Below, one piece after another: positions 12,998 through 21,543 of a stretch of DNA of 64,000 bases. The translations under genes were made by a program, and so were the position numbers. Origin of the DNA: Enterobacter soli ATCC BAA-2102 (GTDB lineage: Bacteria > Pseudomonadota > Gammaproteobacteria > Enterobacterales > Enterobacteriaceae); assembly GCF_001654845.1 (NCBI RefSeq), contig NZ_LXES01000011.1, positions 1 through 64,000 on the forward strand, in the 5' to 3' direction. The notes under the pieces were generated by a model. The model was given only the letters and a program-made list of their open reading frames with translations. It was not told where the DNA came from and did no database searches. How positions within the stretch are numbered: the stretch's first letter is position 1; each line of letters starts with the position of its first letter.

Positions 12998-13894
12998 TCA
13001 ACGCTGAAGCCTACCCGCCAGATGTACCGCCACGTCCATGCCGCTGCGTTCCAGTGAAATAGACTCCCCTTCCCAGGCAGCCTGACGCGTCAGACAGGTC
13101 AGTACGCCGCCGGGCGGCATCTCGATCGCCAGCCGGGCTTCACGCTCGTTCGCGGAAATGACTGCCTCCTGCCAGCGCACGGTGCGGGCCATGTTCATCG
13201 CCAAATCATCCGCAATCTTCTCCGGCTGCCAGAGCACACGTCCGGTGCTGCCGCTCAGGTACGCGCAGCGTGGGCGTGAAAGCGTGACGGATTGAAACGC
13301 CGCCACCAGCTTTTGCGCCGGTTTTGCCAGCAGTTCACAGTGCGACGGCACACTCACCGCCAGCCGATGTGCTTTCGTTGCCCCATGCGCCAGGGCACGC
13401 GCTGCGACCTGCGCCATCCCTTTATCCGTTCCGGCAATCACAATCTGCGTTTCGGCGTTCAGGTTCGCAATATAGGTTCCGGTGCCTTCAATCAGCGTTT
13501 CAACCTGCGCCAGGGTTAATCCCATAATTGCCGTCAGGCCGTAACCGTGCGGGTAAGCCTGCTCCATCACATCACCGCGCAGTGCCACCAGCTTCAGTGC
13601 GTCAGTAAATTCCAGCGCACCGGCGATAACCGCTGCCGGGTAAGCGCCAATGGACAACCCGCTGACGATGTCCGGGGAAACCCCACGGCGTTCCAGCTCG
13701 CGCGCCCAGGCTACACCGGCAATCAGCAGCGAAAGCTGCACCGCGCGGGTGTGAGTTAAAGAGGCTGCACTATCCAGCGTATCGATTTCGGCCCCCAGTA
13801 CCTCGCGGGCCTGAGCCAGCGTCGTTCCCGGCAGGTTTTGCAGCATCCCTTCATGCTGCGTGCCCTGTCCCGGAAAGGTAAACAGTATTTTCAT
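12998..13894 (-). CDS. mdcH: Malonyl-CoA:ACP transacylase MdcH (malonate decarboxylase epsilon)
   Basis: A 298-residue FabD-like acyltransferase that loads a malonyl group onto the acyl carrier subunit MdcC to start the catalytic cycle. PGQGTQ lies at residues 8-13 and the nucleophile elbow GLSIG has Ser81. I take the ATG at 13894, giving MKILFTFPGQGTQ and a one-base TGATG coupling with mdcG; an ATG 18 bases upstream would lie inside mdcG. Last gene of the mdc operon, convergent with mdcR. Confidence 0.93.
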   Translation of the reverse strand: MKILFTFPGQGTQHEGMLQNLPGTTLAQAREVLGAEIDTLDSAASLTHTRAVQLSLLIAGVAWARELERRGVSPDIVSGLSIGAYPAAVIAGALEFTDALKLVALRGDVMEQAYPHGYGLTAIMGLTLAQVETLIEGTGTYIANLNAETQIVIAGTDKGMAQVAARALAHGATKAHRLAVSVPSHCELLAKPAQKLVAAFQSVTLSRPRCAYLSGSTGRVLWQPEKIADDLAMNMARTVRWQEAVISANEREARLAIEMPPGGVLTCLTRQAAWEGESISLERSGMDVAVHLAGRLQR

Positions 13895-14511
13895 CACTCC
13901 TCCCTGTGCCACGGATCCACCGCCAGGCGCGGTCCACGGCAGGTTTTCAGCAGTGTTTTTCCGTCACGCAGCCACTCTGCCAGCGCGAAGCCCCCTTCCG
14001 GCGTATCAACCTGCGTATCCGCCCGGCACAATGTGTGGCTCAGTTGCGACTGCCATGCGGTAAAAGCATCAGGGGAAATCGGCTCAGGGGCGCGGATCAG
14101 CAGATCAAGATCGCTGTCAGCATGTATCACCGGAATGCCGGTCGCCAGCGCATAGCCGGTGCTGCCGGTAATGCCCCACGTCCACGGCCACACCTGCTGA
14201 GAAAGCTGTAACGCCACCTGAACCGGTGGCTGAGTCACAAACGGCGAGCGCAGCAAATCGGCCGTCGCACTCAACGCCTCAGGCGTAACGACGCGAAGAA
14301 CGTTTTCGGCCTTCACCCACCCGGCCGCACGCTGGTCGCGACGCAGGCCGCGCACGCCAACAGGAATACGGCCGTCGTTATCAACATCACGCCGCACCAC
14401 GACTGGCAGGCCGATATGCCAGGCCGCATCCACCCACCCGTCGGTGATACCTTGCAGCGCGTCACGCGCGGTAAGCCAGATGAGGTCGTGTGGGCGTAAT
14501 GTTGTGGTCAT
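13894..14511 (-). CDS. mdcG: MdcG, phosphoribosyl-dephospho-CoA transferase (holo-ACP synthase)
   Basis: A 205-residue nucleotidyltransferase that attaches the 2'-(5''-triphosphoribosyl)-3'-dephospho-CoA prosthetic group to MdcC. The motif DSDLDLLIR (about residues 131-139) is the metal-binding DxD of the fold. The start at 14511 (MTTTLRPHDLIWLTARDALQ) follows mdcF by two bases; a longer in-frame reading would run 17 codons into mdcF. It ends in a one-base overlap with mdcH. Confidence 0.92.
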   Translation of the reverse strand: MTTTLRPHDLIWLTARDALQGITDGWVDAAWHIGLPVVVRRDVDNDGRIPVGVRGLRRDQRAAGWVKAENVLRVVTPEALSATADLLRSPFVTQPPVQVALQLSQQVWPWTWGITGSTGYALATGIPVIHADSDLDLLIRAPEPISPDAFTAWQSQLSHTLCRADTQVDTPEGGFALAEWLRDGKTLLKTCRGPRLAVDPWHREE

Positions 14512-14513
14512 GA

Positions 14514-15473
14514 TTACATTCCTGAAGTCAGCGAGATAAACAGTGGCAGCGACAGGATACACAGTACGGAGCTTAACAGCAGCACGGCTTCAGCATCCGG
14601 CGACTGCACGCCAAAGCGGTTACCGAACACCACGCCGAAGAAACCCGCAGACAGCGCAATCATCAGGATAGCGGTGATTGCCACGGAGCCGTGCAGACCG
14701 AAGATCAGGACAATACCCCAGGCAATGGCGGGCTGGATCAGCAGCTTGGCGATAGTTGAGGTAATGACCATGGTATTGATCTGAAGCTTACGCGCCGAGA
14801 GGATCACCCCGGTCAGGAACAGCGCGGCAGCGGTTGCGGACAGTCCGAGTGGTTTGATGGCCGCCAGCACCAGCTCCGGCATTTTGATGCCGATGGCAGA
14901 TAAAATCACCCCCAGCAGCGGGCCCATGACAATCGGCTTTTTAATCGAGCGCCACATCAGCACCGGCAGCATAGAGAGCGTTGAACCTGAGTTATTCCCT
15001 TCGGCACGCGCTTTTTCACGCTCCAGGATCAGCAGGCAGAACGGCGTCATCAGCACGGAACCACAGGCGATGGAAACCGCCACGGAGAGCGATGTCGAAG
15101 AACCCTCACCCAGCACGCTGCCCAGAATAGGCAGGCCGAGCGCCGCATAGTTTGGCAGGGCAACGGTGAGCGTCAGTACCGCGGCATCCTGCGGCGATTT
15201 TTTAAAGACACTGGTCGCCAGGAAGTAAATGGCCGCATAGGTTATCCACATCGCCAGGGTCAAGACCAGGATCAGCGGCGACTGCGCCACAATACCGGTC
15301 CACGGCGTTTGTACGGTGGCGCTGAACAGCGCGGCAGGTAACGCAAAATCCATCACGAAGATATTAAGCAGGGACACATTTTTGTTATCGACCATCTTTG
15401 CCTTACCGGCCCAGAATCCCAGCAGCATGATGACGAAAATCGGTGCAAGAGCATGAACAATTACGTAAGTCAT
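14514..15473 (-). CDS. mdcF: MdcF, AEC-family transporter, probable malonate importer
   Basis: A 319-residue membrane protein of the auxin efflux carrier (AEC) superfamily with about ten hydrophobic segments, starting MTYVIVHALAPIFVIMLLGF. The motif VALPNYAALGLPIL (about 108-121) is typical of the family's N-terminal repeat. In Klebsiella-type mdc clusters this gene is assumed to import malonate, replacing the MdcL/MdcM or MadL/MadM pair of other bacteria. It is set off from mdcE by 126 bases, the only sizeable gap in the operon. Substrate is inferred from context. Confidence 0.88.
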   Translation of the reverse strand: MTYVIVHALAPIFVIMLLGFWAGKAKMVDNKNVSLLNIFVMDFALPAALFSATVQTPWTGIVAQSPLILVLTLAMWITYAAIYFLATSVFKKSPQDAAVLTLTVALPNYAALGLPILGSVLGEGSSTSLSVAVSIACGSVLMTPFCLLILEREKARAEGNNSGSTLSMLPVLMWRSIKKPIVMGPLLGVILSAIGIKMPELVLAAIKPLGLSATAAALFLTGVILSARKLQINTMVITSTIAKLLIQPAIAWGIVLIFGLHGSVAITAILMIALSAGFFGVVFGNRFGVQSPDAEAVLLLSSVLCILSLPLFISLTSGM

Positions 15474-15542
15474 AAATCACCTGTATTAAAAAAGTTTTAG
15501 CACTGGTGCGATGTTTATTATTTTTCAGGATGCAGGTTCCCA

Positions 15543-15567
15543 CGCGGGCACAAGGGATGCGCCCGCG
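15543..15567 (-). other. Hairpin in the mdcE-mdcF gap
   Basis: CGCGGGC (15543-15549) and GCCCGCG (15561-15567) form a GC-rich 7-bp stem with an 11-base loop in the mRNA between mdcE and mdcF. No U-tract follows on the minus strand, so it is more likely an RNA stability or polarity element than a full terminator. Confidence 0.55.
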
Positions 15568-15599
15568 GGGTTATGCCTCTCTGGCAGGTCTTAATTTAC

Positions 15600-16403
15600 T
15601 TACCAGCTTGCTCGCATACGTTCGCGTACCAGAGCAGAGCTACGACGGTTATCAGCACCCAGACGATTTTTTAACGTGGTGTCCTGACGTGTGTCATTGA
15701 TGGCCTGTTGCAGCGTGGTTTTCACTTGCGCCAGATCGGTATCGGAGGGTGCATCCGGGTTGCTGATGTCCAGCAGGTTAGAAAGCAGCCCCAGGGTGGC
15801 GTAGTTGCTGATGTCGTAGGCCATTGGCGGGATAGTGGCCGCCAGTTTTTCCAGCGCCTCGACGGTACGCAGCGTGATACGTGCGGCAGACTCTTTGCCC
15901 ATCGCGTGGATGAGAACGCCTTTATCGTTGAACGCGATCAGGCGGTTAGCCTGGTAGCCATGCGCCAGAAACGCACCGGACATCGCTTTACCGACGATAA
16001 GCCCAATCACCGGGTGACCGGCCAGACGCGCATTGGCATAAGCGGCAGCCGCACCGGCCAGCGCCTGATGAATACCAAATGCCTCTTCACGGCGGCCATA
16101 GGCCTGGCTCGGGACGTCAATCACCGCCACAATCGGGCGTTTCACGGCGTTGTTCGCATCGGCGGCTACGGTTTCGCTCACCACTTTTGCCAGGGTCCAG
16201 CCTTCCAGCAGGCCTACCTCACCTTTTGCCGCACGCGGGAAGTGGTTGTTGGCGTCTGGCACCACGGCCACAAAACGCACCGCTTCGCCGTTAAGTTCAC
16301 CGTCTGCCGCCTGTACGGACGGGCATAACCCTGCCAGACGTTTAGTGTTCGGAGCAAGGGTTTCCAGCCAGAGTTCGCCACGGCTTATTGAAGTACTCAT
16401 CAT
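15600..16403 (-). CDS. mdcE: Malonyl-S-ACP decarboxylase gamma subunit MdcE
   Basis: A 266-267-residue subunit related to carboxyltransferase alpha chains. With MdcD it removes CO2 from the malonyl thioester on MdcC, leaving acetyl-S-ACP. The crotonase-fold core contains VAVIDVPSQAYGRREE and GLIVGKAMSGAFLAHGYQAN, forming the oxyanion-hole region. Two adjacent ATGs (16403 and 16400) could start it: the first overlaps the mdcD stop by four bases, the second has the better spacing (7 bases) from GGAGG. Confidence 0.93.
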   Translation of the reverse strand: MMSTSISRGELWLETLAPNTKRLAGLCPSVQAADGELNGEAVRFVAVVPDANNHFPRAAKGEVGLLEGWTLAKVVSETVAADANNAVKRPIVAVIDVPSQAYGRREEAFGIHQALAGAAAAYANARLAGHPVIGLIVGKAMSGAFLAHGYQANRLIAFNDKGVLIHAMGKESAARITLRTVEALEKLAATIPPMAYDISNYATLGLLSNLLDISNPDAPSDTDLAQVKTTLQQAINDTRQDTTLKNRLGADNRRSSALVRERMRASW

Positions 16404-17233
16404 TTCACCTCCCGGGCAAAAAGCGCGTTAATTTGTTCGGCATCGGCCTGTTTGCGGGTGTCGAAATGCGTCAGACGGTTCAGGTAATCGTCATAGTTAT
16501 CGGTGCGATGTTTGGCTGGCACGCCTTTGGCAATCGCATCGTTCATCGCACCTTTCACCGCGTTGATCCCGTCGCCAACCAGCGCATCCACCAGCCCGCT
16601 TTGGTAGCGCACTTCGCCCCCGGTCATGCTCCAGATAAACGGACGGTCACGGGAGTCGTATTCTTCAATCCCCGCTTCCTGCTCGATAACCTGCGGGCCA
16701 TTCAGGCCAAGACGCGCTTCACGGGTCACAATCAGATAACTACAGAGCGCCGCCGCAATGGACATCCCGCCAAAGCAGCCCACGGTTCCGGCGACAATCC
16801 CGACGACCGGGGTGTAGCGACGCAGGTCAACAATCGCAGCGTGAATATCCGCGATCGCCGCCAGACCAAGGTTGGCTTCCTGTAAGCGTACGCCGCCGGT
16901 TTCGAGGCACAGCACCGCCTGAGTCGGAATGCCGTTGCGGTTATCTTCCGCTGCCAGCTCCAGCGCAGCCGCCATTTTGGCACCGGACACTTCGCCCATG
17001 CTGCCACCCTGGAATGCGCCTTCAATGGCAACCACTACCGCAGGCTGGCCGTTGATAGTGCCTTTCGCCACCACCATGCCGTCATCGGCCTGCGGAACAA
17101 TCCCCTGTGGCCCCAGCCACGGCGAGATAATGCCTTCAAACGGGTCCAGCAGCTCGCGATAGCTGCCGTCGTCCAGCAGTGCCTGCGCACGCTGACGTGC
17201 TTTTAATTCGATAAAGCTGCTGTCATCACGCAT
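16400..17233 (-). CDS. mdcD: Malonyl-S-ACP decarboxylase beta subunit MdcD
   Basis: A 277-residue carboxyltransferase-fold protein starting MRDDSSFIELKARQRAQALL. The central part (EGAFQGGSMGEVSGAKM, about 91-107, and GTVGCFGGMSIAAALCS) resembles acetyl-CoA carboxylase and methylmalonyl-CoA decarboxylase beta chains. Together with MdcE it forms the decarboxylase of the biotin-independent cytoplasmic complex. Its start overlaps mdcC by 8 bases and its stop overlaps mdcE, so translation is coupled. Confidence 0.94.
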   Translation of the reverse strand: MRDDSSFIELKARQRAQALLDDGSYRELLDPFEGIISPWLGPQGIVPQADDGMVVAKGTINGQPAVVVAIEGAFQGGSMGEVSGAKMAAALELAAEDNRNGIPTQAVLCLETGGVRLQEANLGLAAIADIHAAIVDLRRYTPVVGIVAGTVGCFGGMSIAAALCSYLIVTREARLGLNGPQVIEQEAGIEEYDSRDRPFIWSMTGGEVRYQSGLVDALVGDGINAVKGAMNDAIAKGVPAKHRTDNYDDYLNRLTHFDTRKQADAEQINALFAREVK

Positions 17234-17525
17234 GACTCACCCCCTCAAAAACCTGTTCGATACGAATGCGCGCCACGCCCGGCGTCGCGCCGAAGTCGTG
17301 GATGGTCAGCGTGCCGGCAGGCAGGCTGCTGACGGTTTGCAGACGGCTGAACAAGGCTTCCCAGCGACCACGGCTGTTGTCAACGGAAGTGGTGATATCA
17401 ATGGTTAACGTCTGGCCCGGCTCGGCGGTGAAAAGCACCTCCATATCCCCGGAACCGACAACCCCTGCCAGCGCCCTACCGCGTAACGCGCGGCTGGCTG
17501 GCATGGTCAATGTGATTTTTTCCAT
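17226..17525 (-). CDS. mdcC: Malonate decarboxylase acyl carrier protein (delta subunit) MdcC
   Basis: A 99-residue carrier protein. The serine that carries the dephospho-CoA-type prosthetic group is visible as Ser25 in GVVGSGDMEV, the position known for K. pneumoniae MdcC. The malonyl and acetyl groups ride on this arm between MdcH, MdcA and MdcD/E. It lies between mdcB (9 bases upstream) and mdcD (8-base overlap). Confidence 0.95.
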   Translation of the reverse strand: MEKITLTMPASRALRGRALAGVVGSGDMEVLFTAEPGQTLTIDITTSVDNSRGRWEALFSRLQTVSSLPAGTLTIHDFGATPGVARIRIEQVFEGVSHA

Positions 17526-17534
17526 AACATCCTC

Positions 17535-18392
17535 TTAATGCTTTGAATTTGGTGTTTCGACGCGGTCGAGAAACAGCGTGGCGGCAAGCAGGTCGGCCGC
17601 TCCACCCGGTGAGGCATTCAGGGCCAGCATTTGACGGTCTAAGCTCGCCAGCGCCTGTTGGCCTGATAACGTTGCGCACCCACCGGCGTTCAGCACCGCA
17701 CGGGCACCGTCCTGCATGGCGTCCAGCCCCTCCATCCCGGCGCGCGACAGCACGCAGGTATCGGTGAGCGACGTCATGATGGCCATCAGTGCGTCGAGCC
17801 TGGCCTGAACCTCGCTGCTGCCGTTGAGACGGCTGAGACGAAGCTGTGGCAGCGCACGCTGCATAATGTGCGGAAATGCCTGTTGCGCTTCTTCACGCGC
17901 ACCTGGTACGCGGTAACGGTGGGTCGCACGCAGGCCTTTACTGAACACCTTCGGTGCGGCATCGTCCGGCAGTTTTGCCAGCTGCGCGGCGGTGTTAGCG
18001 ACGGCATTTGCCTTTGCACTGCCGCCCAGCATCGCCACCGCGCTCACCAGCAGTCCCAGTGCCCAAATCGCACCACGATGGGTGTTAACGCCACCGGTTG
18101 CGGCCATCATCTGTTGCTCGCCTTCGCGGCCAAGGCGCCCGACGGTTTGCCGCAGCGCAATATCGGCCGGACGCTGCCAGCTTTGCTGTGCCAGCGCCTG
18201 AAACGTGGAGGTCAGGCTGTGGGCAGAACGTTCCATCAGCGCAAGCGATAAATCGTGGTGCGCGCCGTTCCCCCGACTGTCCACCAGACCGGGTTTCGGG
18301 CTTAAACGTGCTTCGTCAATCAGACACTGCGTGGCGGTTCGCGCCAGCCATTCGGCACCGCCTTCAACCTGAATCTGGGGCAGAAGTTTCAT
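17535..18392 (-). CDS. mdcB: MdcB, triphosphoribosyl-dephospho-CoA synthase
   Basis: A 285-residue CitG-family enzyme that makes the precursor of the MdcC prosthetic group from dephospho-CoA and ATP. The family motif LSPKPGLVDSRGNGAHHDLS is near residues 30-49, and GGVNTHRGAIWALG near 115-130. I choose the ATG at 18392, sharing one base with the mdcA stop (TAATG); the upstream in-frame reading would add 16 residues within mdcA. CitG normally serves citrate lyase; the position in mdc settles the assignment. Confidence 0.93.
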   Translation of the reverse strand: MKLLPQIQVEGGAEWLARTATQCLIDEARLSPKPGLVDSRGNGAHHDLSLALMERSAHSLTSTFQALAQQSWQRPADIALRQTVGRLGREGEQQMMAATGGVNTHRGAIWALGLLVSAVAMLGGSAKANAVANTAAQLAKLPDDAAPKVFSKGLRATHRYRVPGAREEAQQAFPHIMQRALPQLRLSRLNGSSEVQARLDALMAIMTSLTDTCVLSRAGMEGLDAMQDGARAVLNAGGCATLSGQQALASLDRQMLALNASPGGAADLLAATLFLDRVETPNSKH

Positions 18393-20047
18393 TACCAGCT
18401 CCGGAATTTCGCAGGTGGGTTGTAAAGACCGCCGGACCATTCAACCAGGTCAGACACGCTACCTGCCGCCAGCAGAGATCGGGTGGCGTCGGTGCGGCGA
18501 ATCCCCATATCTTCCGGATAAACCACTTTGCCGCTCTGGCGCAGTTCCGCCACGCGTTTAGCGTCAACGCCCAGACCGATGTCGGTGATACCGGCAACAG
18601 CGGCCACCATGGCACGACGCTCTTCGAGGTCTTTCGCGCGATAGAGGTATGCAATCCCCTCTTCCGTCAGCACGTGGGTGACGTCATCGCCGTAGATCAT
18701 CACCGGTGCCAGCGGCATCCCGGAGGCTTTCGCCACGTCGACGGCATCGAGTTTTTCCACGAAGGTTGGCTTCACACCCGCCTGGAAAGTTTCGACCATC
18801 TGCACGACCAGTTTTTTACCGCGCTGCATTGGATCAGGCTCGGTGATCATGTTCAGCCAGGCTGGAGTGGCGTGGCGACGACCGTGTGGGTCATGCCCCA
18901 TGTTTGGCGCGCCGCCGAAGCCGGAAAGGCGACCACGAGTCACCGTTGAGGAGTTGGCGTAACCATCTACCTGCAAGGTAGAACCGATAAACATATCCAC
19001 CGCGTACTGACCTGCCAGCTGGCAGAAGGCACGGTTGGAACGCATAGAGCCGTCAGCACCGGTAAAGAAGACGTCCGGACGGGCGCGAATGTACTCTTCC
19101 ATCCCCAGTTCGCCGCCGAAGCAGTGCACGCTCTCTACCCAGCCGCTTTCAATCGCCGGAATAAGCGTCGGATGCGGGTTCAGCGTCCAGTGTTTACAGA
19201 TTTTGCCCTTCAGACCGAGCTGTTCGCCGTAGGTGGGCAGCAGCAGTTCGATAGCGGCGGTGTTAAAGCCGATCCCGTGGTTCAGGGACTGTACCTGGTG
19301 TTCCGCGTAGATGCCTTTAATCGCCATCATCGCCATCAGGATGTGTTCCTGCTTAATCAGACGCGGGTCGCGGGTAAACAACGGTTCGATAAAGAATGGC
19401 TTGTCCGCTACCACCACGTAATCAATCCAGGAGCCCGGAATATCAACGCGCGGCAGGTCGCACTCGTCATCCACCAGCTCGTTCACCTGCGCGATAACGA
19501 TGCCATCATGGAAGGCTGCGGCCTCTACCAGGGCTGGCGTATCTTCGGTGCTGGCACCGGTGTAGAGATTACCTTTGCGGTCGGCTTTGAAACCGGCAAT
19601 CAACGCCACGTTGGGCGAGAGGTCGACGTACAGGCGGGAATAAAGCTCGATGTACGTATGGATGGCACCAATTTCGAGTTGCCCGTCTTCGAGCAGCTGC
19701 GAGATACGCAGGCTCTGCGTCCCGGAGAAGGAGAAGTCCAGCTTGCGGGCGATACCTTTCTCGAAGATATCCAGATGTTCGCTACGGCCGACGCTTGGCA
19801 TGATCATATGCAGGTCGTGGACGATTTGCGGGTTCACTTCAGCAAGTGAGCGGGAAAGGAAATCCGCCTGCTTCTGGTTGTTGCCTTCCAGGACGACTTT
19901 GTCGCCAGGGGCGATCAGTTTTTCCAGCATGGCGACAAGATCGCCGGTTGGCAGTACCTTGCCCTGCACCGGTACGGATGCCAGACGACGCGCTTTTTCA
20001 CTGCGTCGGGTGTTCCATTGCCGGGTGGGTGTTTGCCCAGATAACAT
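18392..20047 (-). CDS. mdcA: Acetyl-S-ACP:malonate ACP transferase (alpha subunit) MdcA
   Basis: A 551-residue CoA-transferase-like enzyme that swaps acetyl for malonyl on MdcC, freeing acetate and regenerating malonyl-S-ACP. The N-terminus MLSGQTPTRQWNTRRSEKAR and the length agree with K. pneumoniae MdcA. A strong AGGAGG site lies 6 bases before the ATG at 20047. It is the first gene of mdcABCDEFGH; the promoter must lie in the 228 bases before divergent yheT. Confidence 0.95.
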   Translation of the reverse strand: MLSGQTPTRQWNTRRSEKARRLASVPVQGKVLPTGDLVAMLEKLIAPGDKVVLEGNNQKQADFLSRSLAEVNPQIVHDLHMIMPSVGRSEHLDIFEKGIARKLDFSFSGTQSLRISQLLEDGQLEIGAIHTYIELYSRLYVDLSPNVALIAGFKADRKGNLYTGASTEDTPALVEAAAFHDGIVIAQVNELVDDECDLPRVDIPGSWIDYVVVADKPFFIEPLFTRDPRLIKQEHILMAMMAIKGIYAEHQVQSLNHGIGFNTAAIELLLPTYGEQLGLKGKICKHWTLNPHPTLIPAIESGWVESVHCFGGELGMEEYIRARPDVFFTGADGSMRSNRAFCQLAGQYAVDMFIGSTLQVDGYANSSTVTRGRLSGFGGAPNMGHDPHGRRHATPAWLNMITEPDPMQRGKKLVVQMVETFQAGVKPTFVEKLDAVDVAKASGMPLAPVMIYGDDVTHVLTEEGIAYLYRAKDLEERRAMVAAVAGITDIGLGVDAKRVAELRQSGKVVYPEDMGIRRTDATRSLLAAGSVSDLVEWSGGLYNPPAKFRSW

Positions 20048-20275
20048 TATTAACCTCCTGATTCAGCACATCATTTTGATTTGCTTAACGCTGAATAAAG
20101 TGTGCACGCTGGTGAGAAACGCATCAATTAAGCGTAGAGACTAATCATTAGCCTGAGAGTAATAATCAGCGTAAAGATTTGTGATCGGGATCAGTTCATG
20201 TTTCGGAAAAACAGGCTAAACGGGGTACAATTCGGAAGGTATAGTAAATAACTGACAAGAATCAGCATCGCCGTT
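20048..20275. promoter_or_regulatory. mdcA-yheT divergent intergenic region
   Basis: This 228-base, AT-richer gap must hold promoters for the mdc operon (minus) and probably yheT (plus). TGTGA-N6-TCAGT at 20180-20195 resembles a CRP site with two mismatches in the right half. Several T-N11-A pairs are compatible with LysR binding, but none stands out. A TATAGT-type -10 for yheT lies around 20240. All are candidates only. Confidence 0.5.
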
Positions 20276-21298
20276 ATGACCCAAATCATCCCATCAGACT
20301 TCGACATTGCAGCCGAAGAGAGCGCAGAATTTGTGCCCATGCGTGGCGTAGCCAATCGCCATTTGCAGACCATGTTGCCGCGCCTTATCCGCCGCAAGGT
20401 GCAGTTCACCCCACACTGGCAACGCCTGGACTTGCCGGACGGGGACTTTTTGGATCTCGCCTGGAGCGAAGAGCCGGAGCAGGCTAAACATAAACCCCGT
20501 CTGGTGGTGTTTCATGGTCTGGAAGGCAGTCTGTACAGCCCTTACGCACATGGCCTGATCCAGGCGGCGAAAGAGCATGGCTGGCTTGGGGTGGTGATGC
20601 ATTTTCGCGGGTGCAGCGGCGAGCCAAATCGCCAGAAGCGCATCTACCATTCCGGTGAAACCGAAGACGGCACCTGGTTTTTACACTGGCTGAGTGACAA
20701 TTTTGGTACGGTGCCGACGGCGGCCGTGGGCTATTCGCTGGGCGGTAATATGCTGGCCTGCCTGCTGGCAAAAGAGGGCGACACGGTTCCTCTGGATGCT
20801 GCGGTGATTGTCTCTGCCCCGTTTATGCTGGAACAGTGCAGCTACCATATGGAAAAAGGCTTTTCCCGGGTGTATCAGCGTTATCTGCTCAACCTGCTGA
20901 AGGCCAATGCCGCGCGTAAGCTCAAAGCCTACCCGGACACCCTGCCGGTAAGCCTGCGTCAGCTGAAGAAGGTGCGCCGTATTCGCGAGTTCGACGACTT
21001 GATCACCGCCAAAATTCACGGTTTTGCCGATGCGATAGATTACTATCGCCAGTGCAGCGCCATGCCGCTGTTGAGCAAAATCACCAAACCGACGCTGATC
21101 ATCCATGCGAAAGATGATCCGTTCATGGATCATCACTCCATCCCCGCGCAGGAATTTCTGCCCGCCAACGTGCAGTACCAGCTGACCGAACATGGCGGCC
21201 ACGTTGGCTTTGTCGGCGGCACGCTCAGACGCCCGCAGATGTGGCTGGAAACACGCATTCCAGCCTGGCTCACCGCATTTCTGGACGGTAAAAAATGA
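20276..21298 (+). CDS. yheT: YheT family alpha/beta hydrolase
   Basis: A 340-residue protein of the AB-hydrolase 4 (YheT/ABHD1-3) family. The nucleophile elbow GYSLGGNM (about residues 150-157) carries the catalytic Ser; HAKDDPFMD (about 278-286) and HGGHVGF (about 305-311) supply likely Asp and His. The physiological substrate is unknown. yheU overlaps its end by four bases. In E. coli yheT directly follows yheS; here the mdc block lies between. Confidence 0.93.
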   Translation: MTQIIPSDFDIAAEESAEFVPMRGVANRHLQTMLPRLIRRKVQFTPHWQRLDLPDGDFLDLAWSEEPEQAKHKPRLVVFHGLEGSLYSPYAHGLIQAAKEHGWLGVVMHFRGCSGEPNRQKRIYHSGETEDGTWFLHWLSDNFGTVPTAAVGYSLGGNMLACLLAKEGDTVPLDAAVIVSAPFMLEQCSYHMEKGFSRVYQRYLLNLLKANAARKLKAYPDTLPVSLRQLKKVRRIREFDDLITAKIHGFADAIDYYRQCSAMPLLSKITKPTLIIHAKDDPFMDHHSIPAQEFLPANVQYQLTEHGGHVGFVGGTLRRPQMWLETRIPAWLTAFLDGKK

Positions 21299-21513
21299 TT
21301 ATCCCCTGGCAGGATCTGGCGCCCGAAACGCTCGATAATCTTATTGAAAGCTTTGTATTACGCGAAGGCACAGATTATGGTGAACAAGAACGTTCGCTTG
21401 AACAAAAGGTCAACGATGTAAAGCGCCAGCTCAAAAGTGGCGAGGTGGTGCTGGTATGGTCTGAGCTGCACGAAACGGTCAATATCATGCCCCGCAATGC
21501 CTTTCACGACTGA
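21295..21513 (+). CDS. yheU: YheU, UPF0270 family protein
   Basis: A 72-residue acidic protein starting [20 protein letters not shown]. It belongs to a conserved uncharacterised family found between yheT and prkB in enterobacteria. The start codon overlaps the yheT stop (ATGA), so the two are translationally coupled. No function is known. Confidence 0.93.
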   Translation: MIIPWQDLAPETLDNLIESFVLREGTDYGEQERSLEQKVNDVKRQLKSGEVVLVWSELHETVNIMPRNAFHD

Positions 21514-21543
21514 CCTTTAAACTATTCCAGTCAGGGAGTTGCT

